NCBI GenBank assembly: GCA_001600695.1
Contig: BCKQ01000016.1
Location: 240,001 to 304,000 of the forward strand
Length of the DNA: 64,000 nucleotides
Direction: 5' to 3'
Source: Ascoidea asiatica
Taxonomy: Eukaryota; Ascomycota; Saccharomycetes; Ascoideales; Ascoideaceae
Shown: positions 21,549-32,356 of the stretch, in pieces
How positions within the stretch are numbered: position 1 is the stretch's first letter
Layout: every line of letters begins with the position of its first letter
Position numbers and translations under genes: made by a program
The notes under the pieces: model-generated
Told to the model about the DNA's origin: nothing
Database searches by the model: none
The model's input: only the letters and a program-made list of their open reading frames with translations

Positions 21549-24500
21549 TTAAATTAAAAATCTATATTCAAAAGGTGGTAAAACTTCTTCTTCATCATCT
21601 TGTAAGTCTCCTTTTCTTTTTCTTCTTCTTTTTTTATCATTTTTATTTGTATTTGAATCTTTTTGATTTTTATTCTTATTATTAACTTTATTAAATGTCT
21701 GTTTTTGTTTCTCTTTTTGATGTTCAATTTTAATCATTAAATCTAATTTATCAATAGCAAATTCTGCATGAACAAAATTATATTTCATTGAAAATTCTTT
21801 CAATTTATTATAATATCTTTTATATAATTCTAATAATTTTGTTTTTTCATCTTCAATTTCTTTAATTTCTTCATTTTTTTCAATCTCTTCAATTTCTTTT
21901 AAATTTTGTGAAATTATATTAATTTCATTATTTTTACCCATTTTAATTTCAAATCCTGAAAATCCAATAGAAATACCTTCATGTTCTTCTTCATTTCCAT
22001 TGTTATTATTAATGATATCATTACCAATATTAGTATGAATATCATTGATTTCATTTCCATATTGATTTCCATATTGATCTTCATTTGGTGGTAAAATCAT
22101 TTCATTACTATTACTACTATTTATATTATTTATTTTATTTATTTTATTTTTAACTTCTTTTTTATTTCTTTTTATAATAATATTCTTAACTTTACAATTC
22201 ATTAAATCAATATCTCTTAATTTAATTAATAAACAATTAACAATTCCAATACTTATAAAACATTTAGTACAATGAACATACCAAAATGTTTTTAAATGTG
22301 ATGGTGTTAATTTATTTAAAAATTTTAAATAAAATTCATTTAATAATTTATAACAATCATTTTTAATTTTTTTAATTATTTTTTTAAAATTCTTATTTAA
22401 TTCTATTTCTTCATAATTCTCAATTAAAAAATTTATTATTCTTCTATAAATTATTAAACTTAATGAATAATACATTAAATTTAATGATCCATTAAATTTA
22501 AATACAATATTATTATTATTACTATCTTTTTGTTCTTTCATTTCCTCTTTTTCTTTATCTTTTTCATTCTCATTCTCATTATCATTCTCATTCTCATTAT
22601 CATCCTCTTCTTTATCAATTCTTAAAAACCATGGTAGATGATTATACCATTCATTTAAATTATTTAATAATTTAATACTTTTATTATATGTTATTTCAAA
22701 TGAATCAAATGTAATACTTTTTAAATTATAAATTTCATTAAGTATATCATTAACATAAAATGAATTATTAATTGATTCTCTAAAAATTAAATCTCCAGTT
22801 GTATTATCAAATATTTCTCTTATTATATTTTTTGTAGAATTTGGTGTACTAACATTACTATAATTTATATTTGAATTATTATTTTTATTACCAATAATTT
22901 CATTTTCATTATAAACTAAAAAAAAATTATTTAATAAATTCTTATTTTCTTTTAATTTTTCAAAAGTTTGACGATCAATTAAAAAATCTTCAAAACTTAA
23001 TTTTGGAATTAACCAATTATGTGAATATATATGACTTGGTCTACAATCAAATAATGAATATATTTTTTCAAACATTATTACTGACCATGCAACTATTTTT
23101 CTAATCTTTTTTTCCCATAATGGTATACTTTTCCAATCATCTGGTGAAATATTTAATCCAATTTCTTCACTAATTGTAATCATTTGACAAATTATTTTCC
23201 ATGAATTATTTAAAAAAAAATCATTTTTAAAATAATTTAATAATAACAAACAAGCTTGAATTGTTGAAAAATTTGGTAAATTTGATAAATTATCTTGAAT
23301 TAAAGATTTTGCAATTTTTTCTAAATTTTCAACATTTGGTTTTTCTTTAGATTTTAAATAATCTGGTTTATTATTTTCTGATGTTATTAAAATTTTATCA
23401 TAATCCCACCAATTTAATGCTAATAAATAAACTGCACATAATAAAATTGGTTGAAATTCTCTATGAGATCTTGAATATTTTTCAAAAAAAACAAATTTAG
23501 ATAATATTGGAAAGATTGGATGAATAATTTTAAAATATAAATTTATTAAATATTTACCATTTGGATAAATTAATTTTTCAATTTCATCACATTGTAAATA
23601 ATTTACACTAACAACATTTGTAGAATTATTAATAATTTCAAAACAAATATTTGAATTCATTTTACGTATTTGAATATTTGGATCATTTAATAAAGTAATT
23701 TTTTCTTTTGATAAAACTGATTCTTTTAAATCATTATTAATTTTAATATTAATATCATTATTATCATTATTATCATTATTTGAAGAATTTTTTCTTTTTC
23801 TTTTTTTATTTGAATAAATTTTCTCCTTTTTTTTATCATTTTCATCATTTTTTTCAATATTATTATCTTCAAATTCAATAAATTTATCATTTTGAATATC
23901 TTCATTTATAAACTTATTTAAATTATTAGAATTATTAGAAAGACTTATAATTTTAGGAAATTTAAATAAATTTTTTTCAATAATTGAAGAATAACCAATA
24001 AATTTAGTTGATTTTGGACCTTGTAAAGATAATGTTTTTCTCATAATTGAAGGTCCACCATATTTATCATAATCTTTAACTGGATTAATTAAAATTTGAT
24101 TTTGAATTTGATTTTGATTAATCAACTTTTTTGAATTTGAGTTTAAATTATTTTCTGAATCTATATTTTGATCATTTATATATAAAGTTTTACAAAATAA
24201 ATTTCTATTTATACATTCATTACATTTTTTAATATTTTTATCATATAAACATTTTGATCTTCTTTTTTTACAATTTTCACAAGGCTTTTGTCTTTTTGAT
24301 TTTAATTTTTTTGAATTATTATAAGAATTAGTATTTAAATTATTAATTTGATTAGATGGAATATTTTGAAATTTATTTAAATCAATTTTATTAGTATCAA
24401 TATTATAATTTGAATTTATATTAATGATGTTTTGGTTTAAATTTTGATTTATCATATCAGTAACATTATTTGAGTTACTATTATTGTTATTGTTATTGTT

Positions 24501-25600
24501 ATTGTTATTGTTATTAATGTTACTATTATTATTATTATTATTATTATTATCAGTTGTATTATTATTATTATTATTATTTGAAATTGAATTTTTAATAATT
24601 TGATTATTTGAATGATCATTATTAAATAAAATTGAGAGATTATCATAATTACAAATTTTACCTCTTTTTGTACATTCTTGACAATTTTTATTTGAATTAT
24701 CTATTTTACATTTTGTTCTTCTTTTTCTACAATCATCACAAGGTCTAAATCTTGAATTTTTTTTAATTTGAAATAAAGGATTATTTGATATATCCATATA
24801 ATTATTAGTGTTATTATTATTATTATTATTATTATTGATATTATTATTATTGATGATAGTATTATTACTTTGAAGAGTATCATTTGATAAATTATTGATA
24901 ATATTTGATTGTTTTTCATTTAAATTTAAATTTGTTGGAGGAGTTGTAGTTATAGTATTATTAATTTTATTATCAATATCAATTGAATAATTTAAAATAT
25001 CAAAATTTAAATTATTATCAAAATATTGTTGTGGATGATTTAAATATTGATTATAATTATAATTTGTATTATAATTATAATTTAAATCATTTGAATTATC
25101 ATAATTTATATTAGCGCTGTTATTATTATTGTTATTATTGTAATTATTATAACTTTGATTAAAATTATTTGAATTATTATAGTTGAAATTGTTACTATTA
25201 TTATTGTTAATGTTATTGTTATTATTATTTAATAGATTATTATTGAAATTATTTGAATGACTTTGAAGTGAAATCTCAGAAGGACTATTTTGATAATTAT
25301 TGTTATTTATATTGTTATTTATATTGTTATTTAAAGTATTTGGAGGATTAACAATTTGACCTAAAGAATCCAAACTTTCAAATTGATCATCATCATCATT
25401 TATATTATTATTTATATTATTATTTGAAATATTATTTGAAATATTATTTGAAATATTATTTGAAATATTATTTGAAATATTATTTGAAATGTTATTTGAA
25501 ATATTTGAAGAATATAAAGGAATATTTAAATTATCAGGTGAAAGATTAACTGAATTCACAGAATTTAAATCATTTGAGTATTGATTTAATTCATAATTTC

Positions 25601-25641
<41 letters not shown>

Positions 25642-25727
25642 TGATTATAAATAATGTTGTTATTTGTATTATTATTATTGTTATTTGAATTATTAATATT
25701 AATATTATTATAATTCCAATTTGACAT
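21549..25727 (-). CDS. Large Asn-rich regulator with two Zn2Cys6 clusters (Dal81/TamA-like middle domain)
   Basis: 1392 residues. The first 330 are mostly Asn, with a short tandem NNIS repeat (25390-25510). Two complete zinc clusters follow: one near residues 327-365 (PCDDCRKRRTKCKIDN, then CQECTKRGKIC) and one near 478-515 (PCENCKKRRSKCLYDK, then CNECINRNLFC). The fungal transcription-factor domain (about 745-950) includes LCAVYLLALNWWDYDKI, LLLLNYF, ISEEIGLNISPDDWKSIPLWEKKIRKIVAWSVI and GRPSHIYSHNWLIPKL. The WEK(x)nGRPSHI block resembles Dal81/TamA-type nitrogen regulators. The C-terminus is acidic then Lys-rich. Most Zn2Cys6 factors have one cluster, so two about 115 residues apart is unusual. 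Target genes cannot be told. The Dal81-like label is tentative; the family is certain. Confidence 0.88.
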
Positions 25728-26933
25728 TTTTCTTGATTGAGATTGAAATTAGTAGTATAAATTGAAGATATATAACTTAAGAGTCAAATAAAATGAAATA
25801 ATTATTAGTCTCAGATGAAGATTAATGGAAAAGTTGAATAGTGAATATATAAAACAATAAAAAATAGGATTGATACGAAATCTGAATAGATTTTATACAA
25901 TATTATACAAAATAATACAAAATAATACAAAAAAATACAAAAAAATACAAAATAATACAAAATTTAGGAGGTTAGAAATTATACAAACTTAAGGAAATAT
26001 GATATATGAGAGTTCAGAGATTGAATTGAATTGAATTGAATAATGACAAAACCAAATAGAAAATAGGATACAAGTACTTTAATATTTTTCATTGAATGGG
26101 GTTTGAGCTTTGTTTTGATAGATAAGCGAATAGAGAGAGTATTTGTGAAACTGGAGAATAATAAGATATTAATTGATTTGTTTATATCATTAACATAGCA
26201 GTAATAAGTCTAAAATAAGTTGGAAATAGAATCCTTTGATGCTTTGATTCTGATAAAAGAGCAAGTTCCTAGCGTCAACGAGTACTGGATTATATGGAAT
26301 AAAAACAAACAAACTGACTTTTATTTGAAGTTGATTTAGACCTTTATTTTAGAGCTTTATTTCATTCAGACCTTTATTTTGAATACGCCCAGATTCAACC
26401 CAGTCTAGAGTAAAGTGCCAATACTGCAGAGATACCAAGAGATATCCAGAGATAAGAAGATCGGCACTCGCTGAATACCCACGCCCTCGGATTGCAGGAG
26501 GTGATGTCACCCAAAAACGTGAGCAAAAAATAATTTAAAAGTTCCGACTTAGTATCCACATACTTGGTAATACCAGTGGTGAGGATGTAATGCATTAAGA
26601 CATTAGTATACTTATAACTGCAGAACCCAGATTTGTGGTTGTAATGCACAGCAATGTACTAGTGCATTATTATACTGGAGCCAGATTTGCGGATATTATT
26701 TATTTTTTTAATTTTATTCTTTTTTTTGTATGCTTTTGTATATTTCTTTATATTTATTGTATTTCAATCAATTTACTAGATATTTATTTTATTTTGGGAT
26801 AATTTTGTTTTTAATTTCCAGAGTAACTTACTCATTTTATATATCCTTTAATTATTCTCTATATATACAATATATATATTTTGATAGATTGAAATAGTAT
26901 AATGTAATAAATAATAAGTAACAAATAATTGAA
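25728..26933. other. Upstream region of the zinc-cluster gene
   Basis: 1.2 kb. Repeats of aatacaaa units run about 25905-25965. A GC-richer patch lies at about 26390-26690; an 84-residue frame on the minus strand there (26395-26649) has no family resemblance. T/A-rich sequence then leads to the UBP6 3' end. Confidence 0.55.
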
Positions 26934-28829
26934 TTAAAATCCAATACCTTTATAAATTAAAATTAAAGCACTATCACTTTCTCCACCTCCAGATAAAGTA
27001 TCAATTTTATCCTTTTTAACAATTGTAACAATATCATCATTAAAATAAAACCAAGTATTACCACTTAAATCAAATTTATCTCTAACAAAACATTGATAAT
27101 GACCAGAATCTGCAGAAGCTCCTTTATGTGTTATAATAGTATTTAATTCATATAAACTACCTGGATTACCACCTTCATTTAATTTTTCTTGATTTTTAAT
27201 TTCTTCTTCTTCATCATCATTTATAATAGGTTGTTTTAAATCATTAAATTCTTCAATTTTTTTTTTAATAACTTCTTCATATTTTTTTTTATATTTTAAT
27301 TCATTTTCATTAAATTTTTTTAATTCTAATTGTTTTTTATTAAAAAAATTCATAAAAATTTTATTTTTTTCTTCAATTTCAAATTTTTTACTTTTTTTAA
27401 ATTCATTATTTTCTTCAAATTTAATTTTATTAATTTTTTTAAATTCTTCTGTAATTGGAAATTTTTTTAATTTAATTTCATCATCATAAAATTCATTTAA
27501 ATCTAATTCATATGGAAATTGAACTTTTCTTAAAATTTTTGCTTTTTTATTAATATCTCTTTTCCAATAAAATCTAATAAAAGAAATATTTAAATATTTT
27601 GGTAATTTTATAAAATTTTTTTTAATATTATAATTTGAATTTTTATTTAAAATTGGATTAAATTTAATTAAATTTTCATTTAAATCTTTTAAAATTCCTT
27701 GTTTTAAAAAATTTATATTAATTGTAATATGACAAGATAATTTTAAAACATTATTTTCATAATTTTTAATAATATTTTCATTAATTTTTGGTAATTCAAT
27801 ACAATAAGTTAATTTTTTAAAATTTGTACCAAATTTTAAATTTATAAAATTTTTATTAATTGTTTTATTTAAAATAAATAAAATTTGTGAAAAACATTCT
27901 TCAGCATCTTGTTGTTTATAATTACCATATTGATCTTTTTCATTAAATTGTGGAAAATTTTTTCTTAAATCTTCTAAAACAGAAATTGGATTAAAAGAAT
28001 TTTTATTACCAGAATAAAAAATTTTTTGATTTAAAATTTTTTGATTTTTTTTAATTTCATTAATATTATTAATATTTGATAAAGAAGTTGATAAAATTTT
28101 ATTTGGTAAATTTAAAGATTGAAATAAAGAAGATAATTTAATTGTGAAAGAATGATAATTTAAAATAATTGGATCTTTTAAATCTAAATCTTCATGAGAT
28201 TTTGAATTATAATTAATAATTTCATCTCTTAATTCTTCACAACTAAATAAAGCTTGAATTGTTGAATTAAAATAACAAGTATTACCTAAATTTATTAAAC
28301 CTATTGGTTTTTCATAATATTCCATTTCTTTATCATTAATAGTAATTATATTATTTTTATTTTTATTTTCATTTTCATTTTCATTATTATTATTATTATT
28401 ATTTAAAATATTTTGATTATTATTTGGTATACTTGAATTATTTAAATTATTTGATATATTAGATAATGAATTGAAAGTATTATTATTATTATTATTATTG
28501 TTGTTGTTAATAGATTTTTTATTAAATTTATTAAATTTAAATAAATTATTTTCAGTTGTACCTAAAACCATAATATTTTGATTTTTTTTTAAATTTAATT
28601 TTTTTAAAATATCATCATCTTTTAATTGACCTTTTTTTAATAAAACTTTTTGTCTTTCTGGAGAAACATTTGTTAATGAAAAGATTTGAGATTTTAAAAT
28701 AATTCCAGAATCATTTAAATTTACATCAATTTTATAAGATTTACCAGCATGTTTAATAACAATTGGTAAAAGATGTTCTTCTTCTTCTTCTTCTTCTTCC
28801 ATTTCAATATCTTCATTAGCAGCTGACAT
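26934..28829 (-). CDS. UBP6: Ubp6, proteasome-associated deubiquitinase
   Basis: Ubp6 (human USP14) binds the 26S proteasome base and recycles ubiquitin from substrates. 631 residues. An acidic N-terminus is followed by a ubiquitin-like domain (about 21-92; LPIVIKHAGKSYKIDV, VLLKKGQLKDDDIL) that docks on Rpn1. The USP fold has the Cys box IGLINLGNTCYFNST (Cys185), the GNYKQQDAEECF motif, and the His box ASADSGHYQCFVRD (His577) with WFYFNDD supplying the Asp. An Asn-rich linker (about 105-165) separates the domains. ATG at 28827-28829. It shares a GC-rich divergent promoter with SRP101, in which a proteasome-gene-like element GGTGGCAAT sits. Confidence 0.95.
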   Translation of the reverse strand: MSAANEDIEMEEEEEEEEHLLPIVIKHAGKSYKIDVNLNDSGIILKSQIFSLTNVSPERQKVLLKKGQLKDDDILKKLNLKKNQNIMVLGTTENNLFKFNKFNKKSINNNNNNNNNNTFNSLSNISNNLNNSSIPNNNQNILNNNNNNNENENENKNKNNIITINDKEMEYYEKPIGLINLGNTCYFNSTIQALFSCEELRDEIINYNSKSHEDLDLKDPIILNYHSFTIKLSSLFQSLNLPNKILSTSLSNINNINEIKKNQKILNQKIFYSGNKNSFNPISVLEDLRKNFPQFNEKDQYGNYKQQDAEECFSQILFILNKTINKNFINLKFGTNFKKLTYCIELPKINENIIKNYENNVLKLSCHITININFLKQGILKDLNENLIKFNPILNKNSNYNIKKNFIKLPKYLNISFIRFYWKRDINKKAKILRKVQFPYELDLNEFYDDEIKLKKFPITEEFKKINKIKFEENNEFKKSKKFEIEEKNKIFMNFFNKKQLELKKFNENELKYKKKYEEVIKKKIEEFNDLKQPIINDDEEEEIKNQEKLNEGGNPGSLYELNTIITHKGASADSGHYQCFVRDKFDLSGNTWFYFNDDIVTIVKKDKIDTLSGGGESDSALILIYKGIGF

Positions 28830-29331
28830 TATGAATTGATTAGTTGTTTACTAGTTGTTAGTGATATATGATATATGATATATAATATATGATATATAAT
28901 ATATGATATATGAAATATGATATATGAGATATGAGATATGATTGATATATTATTAATTATCTATTCTTTGTTTCTACAAAGGTCTTCTTCATATCTTTTA
29001 TATCAATGGGCAATATCTTCATTATCTTTTATATCTTCTTTTTTCTTATTTCTTATTGTTTATTGTTTATTTCTTTCTCTTTGCAGTTTCTCGAAGGTGG
29101 CAATTTTGTCACAGCGCCGTCGCAGAGGACCCACAGCACTGGCTCAGACCACCGCCTGCAGCGTAAACGAGAAAAAACAAGAGAAACAGGAGATACAATA
29201 GGATATAATAGATACATGAGATATAATAGATGTAATAGATGTAATAAAATAAAGGAGAGAGGATAAGGAGAAGAATAGAGGATAAGTACAAGAACTAGAA
29301 CTAGAACTAGAACTAGAACAAGAACAAGAAG
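28830..29331. other. Divergent promoter region UBP6/SRP101
   Basis: 0.5 kb with three parts: an (A)TGATATAT-type tandem repeat at about 28857-28945, a GC-rich core at 29090-29175, and a hexamer repeat (gaacta, then gaacaa) at about 29288-29331 that runs right up to the SRP101 ATG. Confidence 0.7.
29096..29104 (+). promoter_or_regulatory. PACE-like proteasome control element
   Basis: GGTGGCAAT matches eight of nine bases of the Rpn4-bound element GGTGGCAAA of S. cerevisiae proteasome genes, and lies about 267 bp upstream of the UBP6 ATG. Ubp6 belongs to that regulon in S. cerevisiae. Confidence 0.35.
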
Positions 29332-30525
29332 ATGTTGTCTAAGTTGTTGATCTTCACTGAGTCTGGAATAGTGCTCTACAAATACGAGTACCAAAAGGTG
29401 CCTGACACTGTCATCAACCACTTCATTGAGAAGTCCATCATCAACCAGAGCTTGAACAACTACACTTCCATCAATGACATAGATCTAGACAATGATCATT
29501 CCAACAACACTTTCAAGAAGCCCAAGAAACACAACTCAAAAGCAAAAGCAAAAGCAAAGGCAAAGGCTAAAAGAAAAAGCAAATCAAAAGCTTCTCGTGA
29601 AAATGATGTAGATCAAGAAGAAGAAGATCAAGAAGAATCTGAAGATGAAGATACTGATGAAGAGTCTGATGAGGAAGAATCTGAAGAATCTGAAGAAACT
29701 GATTCAGACTCAAATGATAATCTAAATAATAATCAAAATGATTTAAATATACAATCATTCACTTATAAATCTTATAATTTAAAATATCTTAAAGATAATA
29801 ATTATTCATTAATTTTTTTAATAATTTATCCAAATTTAATTACAACAAATTTTAATAATTTATTAAATTTTTTTAAAACTTTTAATAAATTATTTTATTC
29901 ATTAATTTTCAAAGATTTTATTAATAATAATTTTAAAACTTTTAAAAATGATAAAATTGATTGGGAATTTATAATAAATTTAAATAAAAATAAAAATTAT
30001 ATTGAATTTAAAAGATTAATAAATTTAAAAATTATTGAATTTAATTTAAATTTTGAAAAAATTAATTTAAATCAATTTGAAATTAAAAATAATAAAATTG
30101 TAATCAATAATAATAATAAACAAACTGAAAATTCAATTAAAAACTCTAGTTTAAATTCAAATTCAAATCAATTAGTTAAAAAAGTAAAACATGGTAAAAG
30201 TATTAATAAAAAAGCAAGAAAATGGGATGGTGATTATATGATTGAACAAGTTTATGATGATGATGATAACAGTAATAATAATAATAATAATAATCCTTTG
30301 GATTTCTCAAATGATTCTTTAAATGATTTATCAAAATCAAAGAAAAAGAACAAAAATAAGAATAAAAATAAAAGTAAAAATAAAAATAAGAATGAAAATA
30401 ATTTAAATTCTTTAATAAATAAAAATACTTTAACCAAACAAAAAGGTTTCACAACTTTCAAAGATATTAATGAAGAAATTGATAATATTATTTCTAATTC
30501 AAATTCAAATAATATTACTAACTCA

Positions 30526-30560
<35 letters not shown>

Positions 30561-31548
30561 TAAAATCTTTAAATCTTTTTCATTTATTCAAAATTATATT
30601 GGTGGTAAAACTATAACTAATGATGATATTAAAAATTGTATAGATGATTTAAATAATCATTTAATTAAAAAAAATGTATCTCCAGAAATTTCAAATAAAA
30701 TTATTAAAAATATTTCTAAAAATTTATTAGGTTCAAAAACTAAAAATTGGGAATCTGTTGAATTAACTTTAAAAAAATATTTAGCTCAAGAATTACAAAA
30801 AATTTTAACTCCAAATACTTCAATTGATTTATTACATGAAATTCAATTAAAAAATAATAATAATTCCAATTCTAATTCACCATATGTTATTTCAATTGTT
30901 GGTGTTAATGGTGTTGGAAAATCAACAAATTTAAGTAAATTAGCTTTTTGGTTATTACAAAATAATTTAAGAGTTTTAATTTGTGCTTGTGATACTTTTA
31001 GAAGTGGAGCTGTTGAACAATTAAGAACTCATGTTAATAATTTAAAAAAATTATCTGAATCTGATAGTAATTTTGAACCTGAATTTGATAATAAAAAATC
31101 AAATATTGAATTATTTGAAGGTGGATATGGTGGATCAGATTTAGTTGCAAAAATTGCAAAAAGTGCAATAAATTATGCTAAAGATAAACATTTTGATGTA
31201 ATATTAATGGATACAGCTGGTAGAAGACATAATGATGCAAAATTAATGACTCCATTAGAAAGTTTTGCAAAAGCTGCAAATCCAGATAAAATTATTATGG
31301 TTGGAGAAGCTTTAGTTGGTACAGATTCTGTACAACAAGCAAAAAATTTTAATAAAGCTTTTGGAATTAATAAAAATTTAGATTATTTTATTATAAGTAA
31401 ATGTGATACAGTTGGTGATTTAATTGGTAGTATGGTAAATATGGTTTATGCAACTGGAATTCCAATATTATTTGTTGGAGTTGGACAAACATATACAGAT
31501 TTAAGAACATTAAGTGTTGATTGGGCAGTTAAAACTCTTATGAGTTGA
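29332..31548 (+). CDS. SRP101: Srp101, signal recognition particle receptor alpha
   Basis: SR-alpha receives SRP-ribosome complexes at the ER membrane through reciprocal GTPase activation and is held there by SR-beta. 738 residues. The N-terminal longin-like SRX domain begins MLSKLLIFTESGIVLYKYEY. A Lys/Glu/Asn-rich linker with AKAKAKAK runs and the conserved KKARKWDGD patch (about 288-297) follows. The NG GTPase has VNGVGKST (about 524-532), DTFRSGAVEQL, DTAGRRHNDAKLM, the guanine-specificity SKCD (about 688-691), and the terminal FVGVGQTYTDLRTLSVDWAV. The first 65 or so codons use GC-ending codons (AAC, ATC, TTC, AAG, GAG), unlike the AAT/TTA-rich remainder. The ATG at 29332 directly follows a hexamer repeat. 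Confidence 0.96.
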
Positions 31549-31776
31549 AAATATAATATATATAAAGATATAAAAATATAAAAATATAAAAATATAAAAA
31601 TATAAAAATATAGTTCTTATTGACTGACTAAAATGGTTTATAAACTATTTTAACTATTTATATTTTAAGTAAATAAAATTGAGAATTTAATTCAATTCAA
31701 TTTATGAAAATATTGATATTCCTCCTCACTCGGGGTTCGAACCGTAGATACAAAAAAATTAATTCCCAGAAAATCC
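31549..31776. other. SRP101 3' region with 8-base tandem repeat
   Basis: A TATAAAAA tandem repeat occupies about 31559-31612, directly after the SRP101 stop. A tRNA-like fragment follows at 31722-31743. The rest is AT-rich. Confidence 0.6.
31722..31743 (-). pseudogene. 3' fragment of a tRNA gene, tRNA-Lys-like
   Basis: On the minus strand the 22 bases start with a perfect B box (GGTTCGAACC) and end GTGAGGAG. They align without gaps to the 3' end of yeast tRNA-Lys(UUU), T loop through discriminator. The upstream strand of the T stem and everything 5' are missing, so it cannot fold as a tRNA. No TGG precedes it on the plus strand, so it does not look like a retroelement primer-binding site. 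Confidence 0.4.
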
Positions 31777-32356
31777 GCTAATGTTGAATTTCCCAAAGCA
31801 AACAATGCTAAGATTGCTTCAAAACAGATATTAATACAGCTAAAAAGCTATAATTATGATTTGTTTATATATAGACCAAATTCTGGCGAAATTAATCCTG
31901 CAAATACTTTTAATTAAAAACTCCAAACATCTAAAATTTTTAAAAAATCAAATATTAGCTAGTAGCCAAGCTTCAGAAACATTTAATAAAATATTAGAAA
32001 TGATGAATGAAATAGAAATCTTAATGGATGAATTTAAAACTTCAATGAATGAATCAATAAATCAAATCAATAATGAATTAAAAGATATTAAACAGGAATT
32101 AAAAGTGACTAATATTGTCTTAAAAAATTCCAGAATCAGAAAATTTACTACTCCAATTACTCCAATGATCAACGAGAATAATTTAATCTCAGAACACATG
32201 CCATCAACAATAGCAACTTTACTAGACTATTCATTAACAAAATTAGATTCATTAATTAGTTTTTATAATATCCCTGTTGAAGAAGATGCAAACAAAATTC
32301 AAAAGCAGCATTCTGTTCTAAAATACCTTGGTGTAAATGCTGATGAACTTTTTTAA
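31777..32356 (+). pseudogene. Decayed Mug135-like gene, paralog of 61984-62718
   Basis: An open frame from the ATG at 31856 to 32356 (166 residues) shares a coiled-coil stretch and the C-terminal block with the intact minus-strand gene at 61984-62718: VLKNSRIRKFTTPITP, then LLDYSLTKLDSLISFYNIP, then IQKQHSVLKYLGV. Just upstream, in another frame (31777-31917), VEFPKANNAKIA and SGEINPANTFN resemble the paralog's VELKYPKNTANI and KEIIDAKAFID before hitting a stop. So the N-terminal half appears frameshifted and stopped. The C-terminal block may be a Mug135-like domain, known from an uncharacterised S. pombe meiotic gene. Identity to the paralog is only moderate, unlike the neighbouring ARP6 copies. 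The 166-residue C-terminal frame could still be expressed. Confidence 0.5.

Noticed and set aside
26395-26649. 84-codon minus-strand frame upstream of the zinc-cluster gene
   Set aside because: No recognisable domain, in a GC-richer promoter patch.
31716-31748. tRNA-derived sequence as a retrotransposon primer-binding site
   Set aside because: The TGG expected from the CCA end is missing and no LTR precedes it; a genomic tRNA fragment is simpler.
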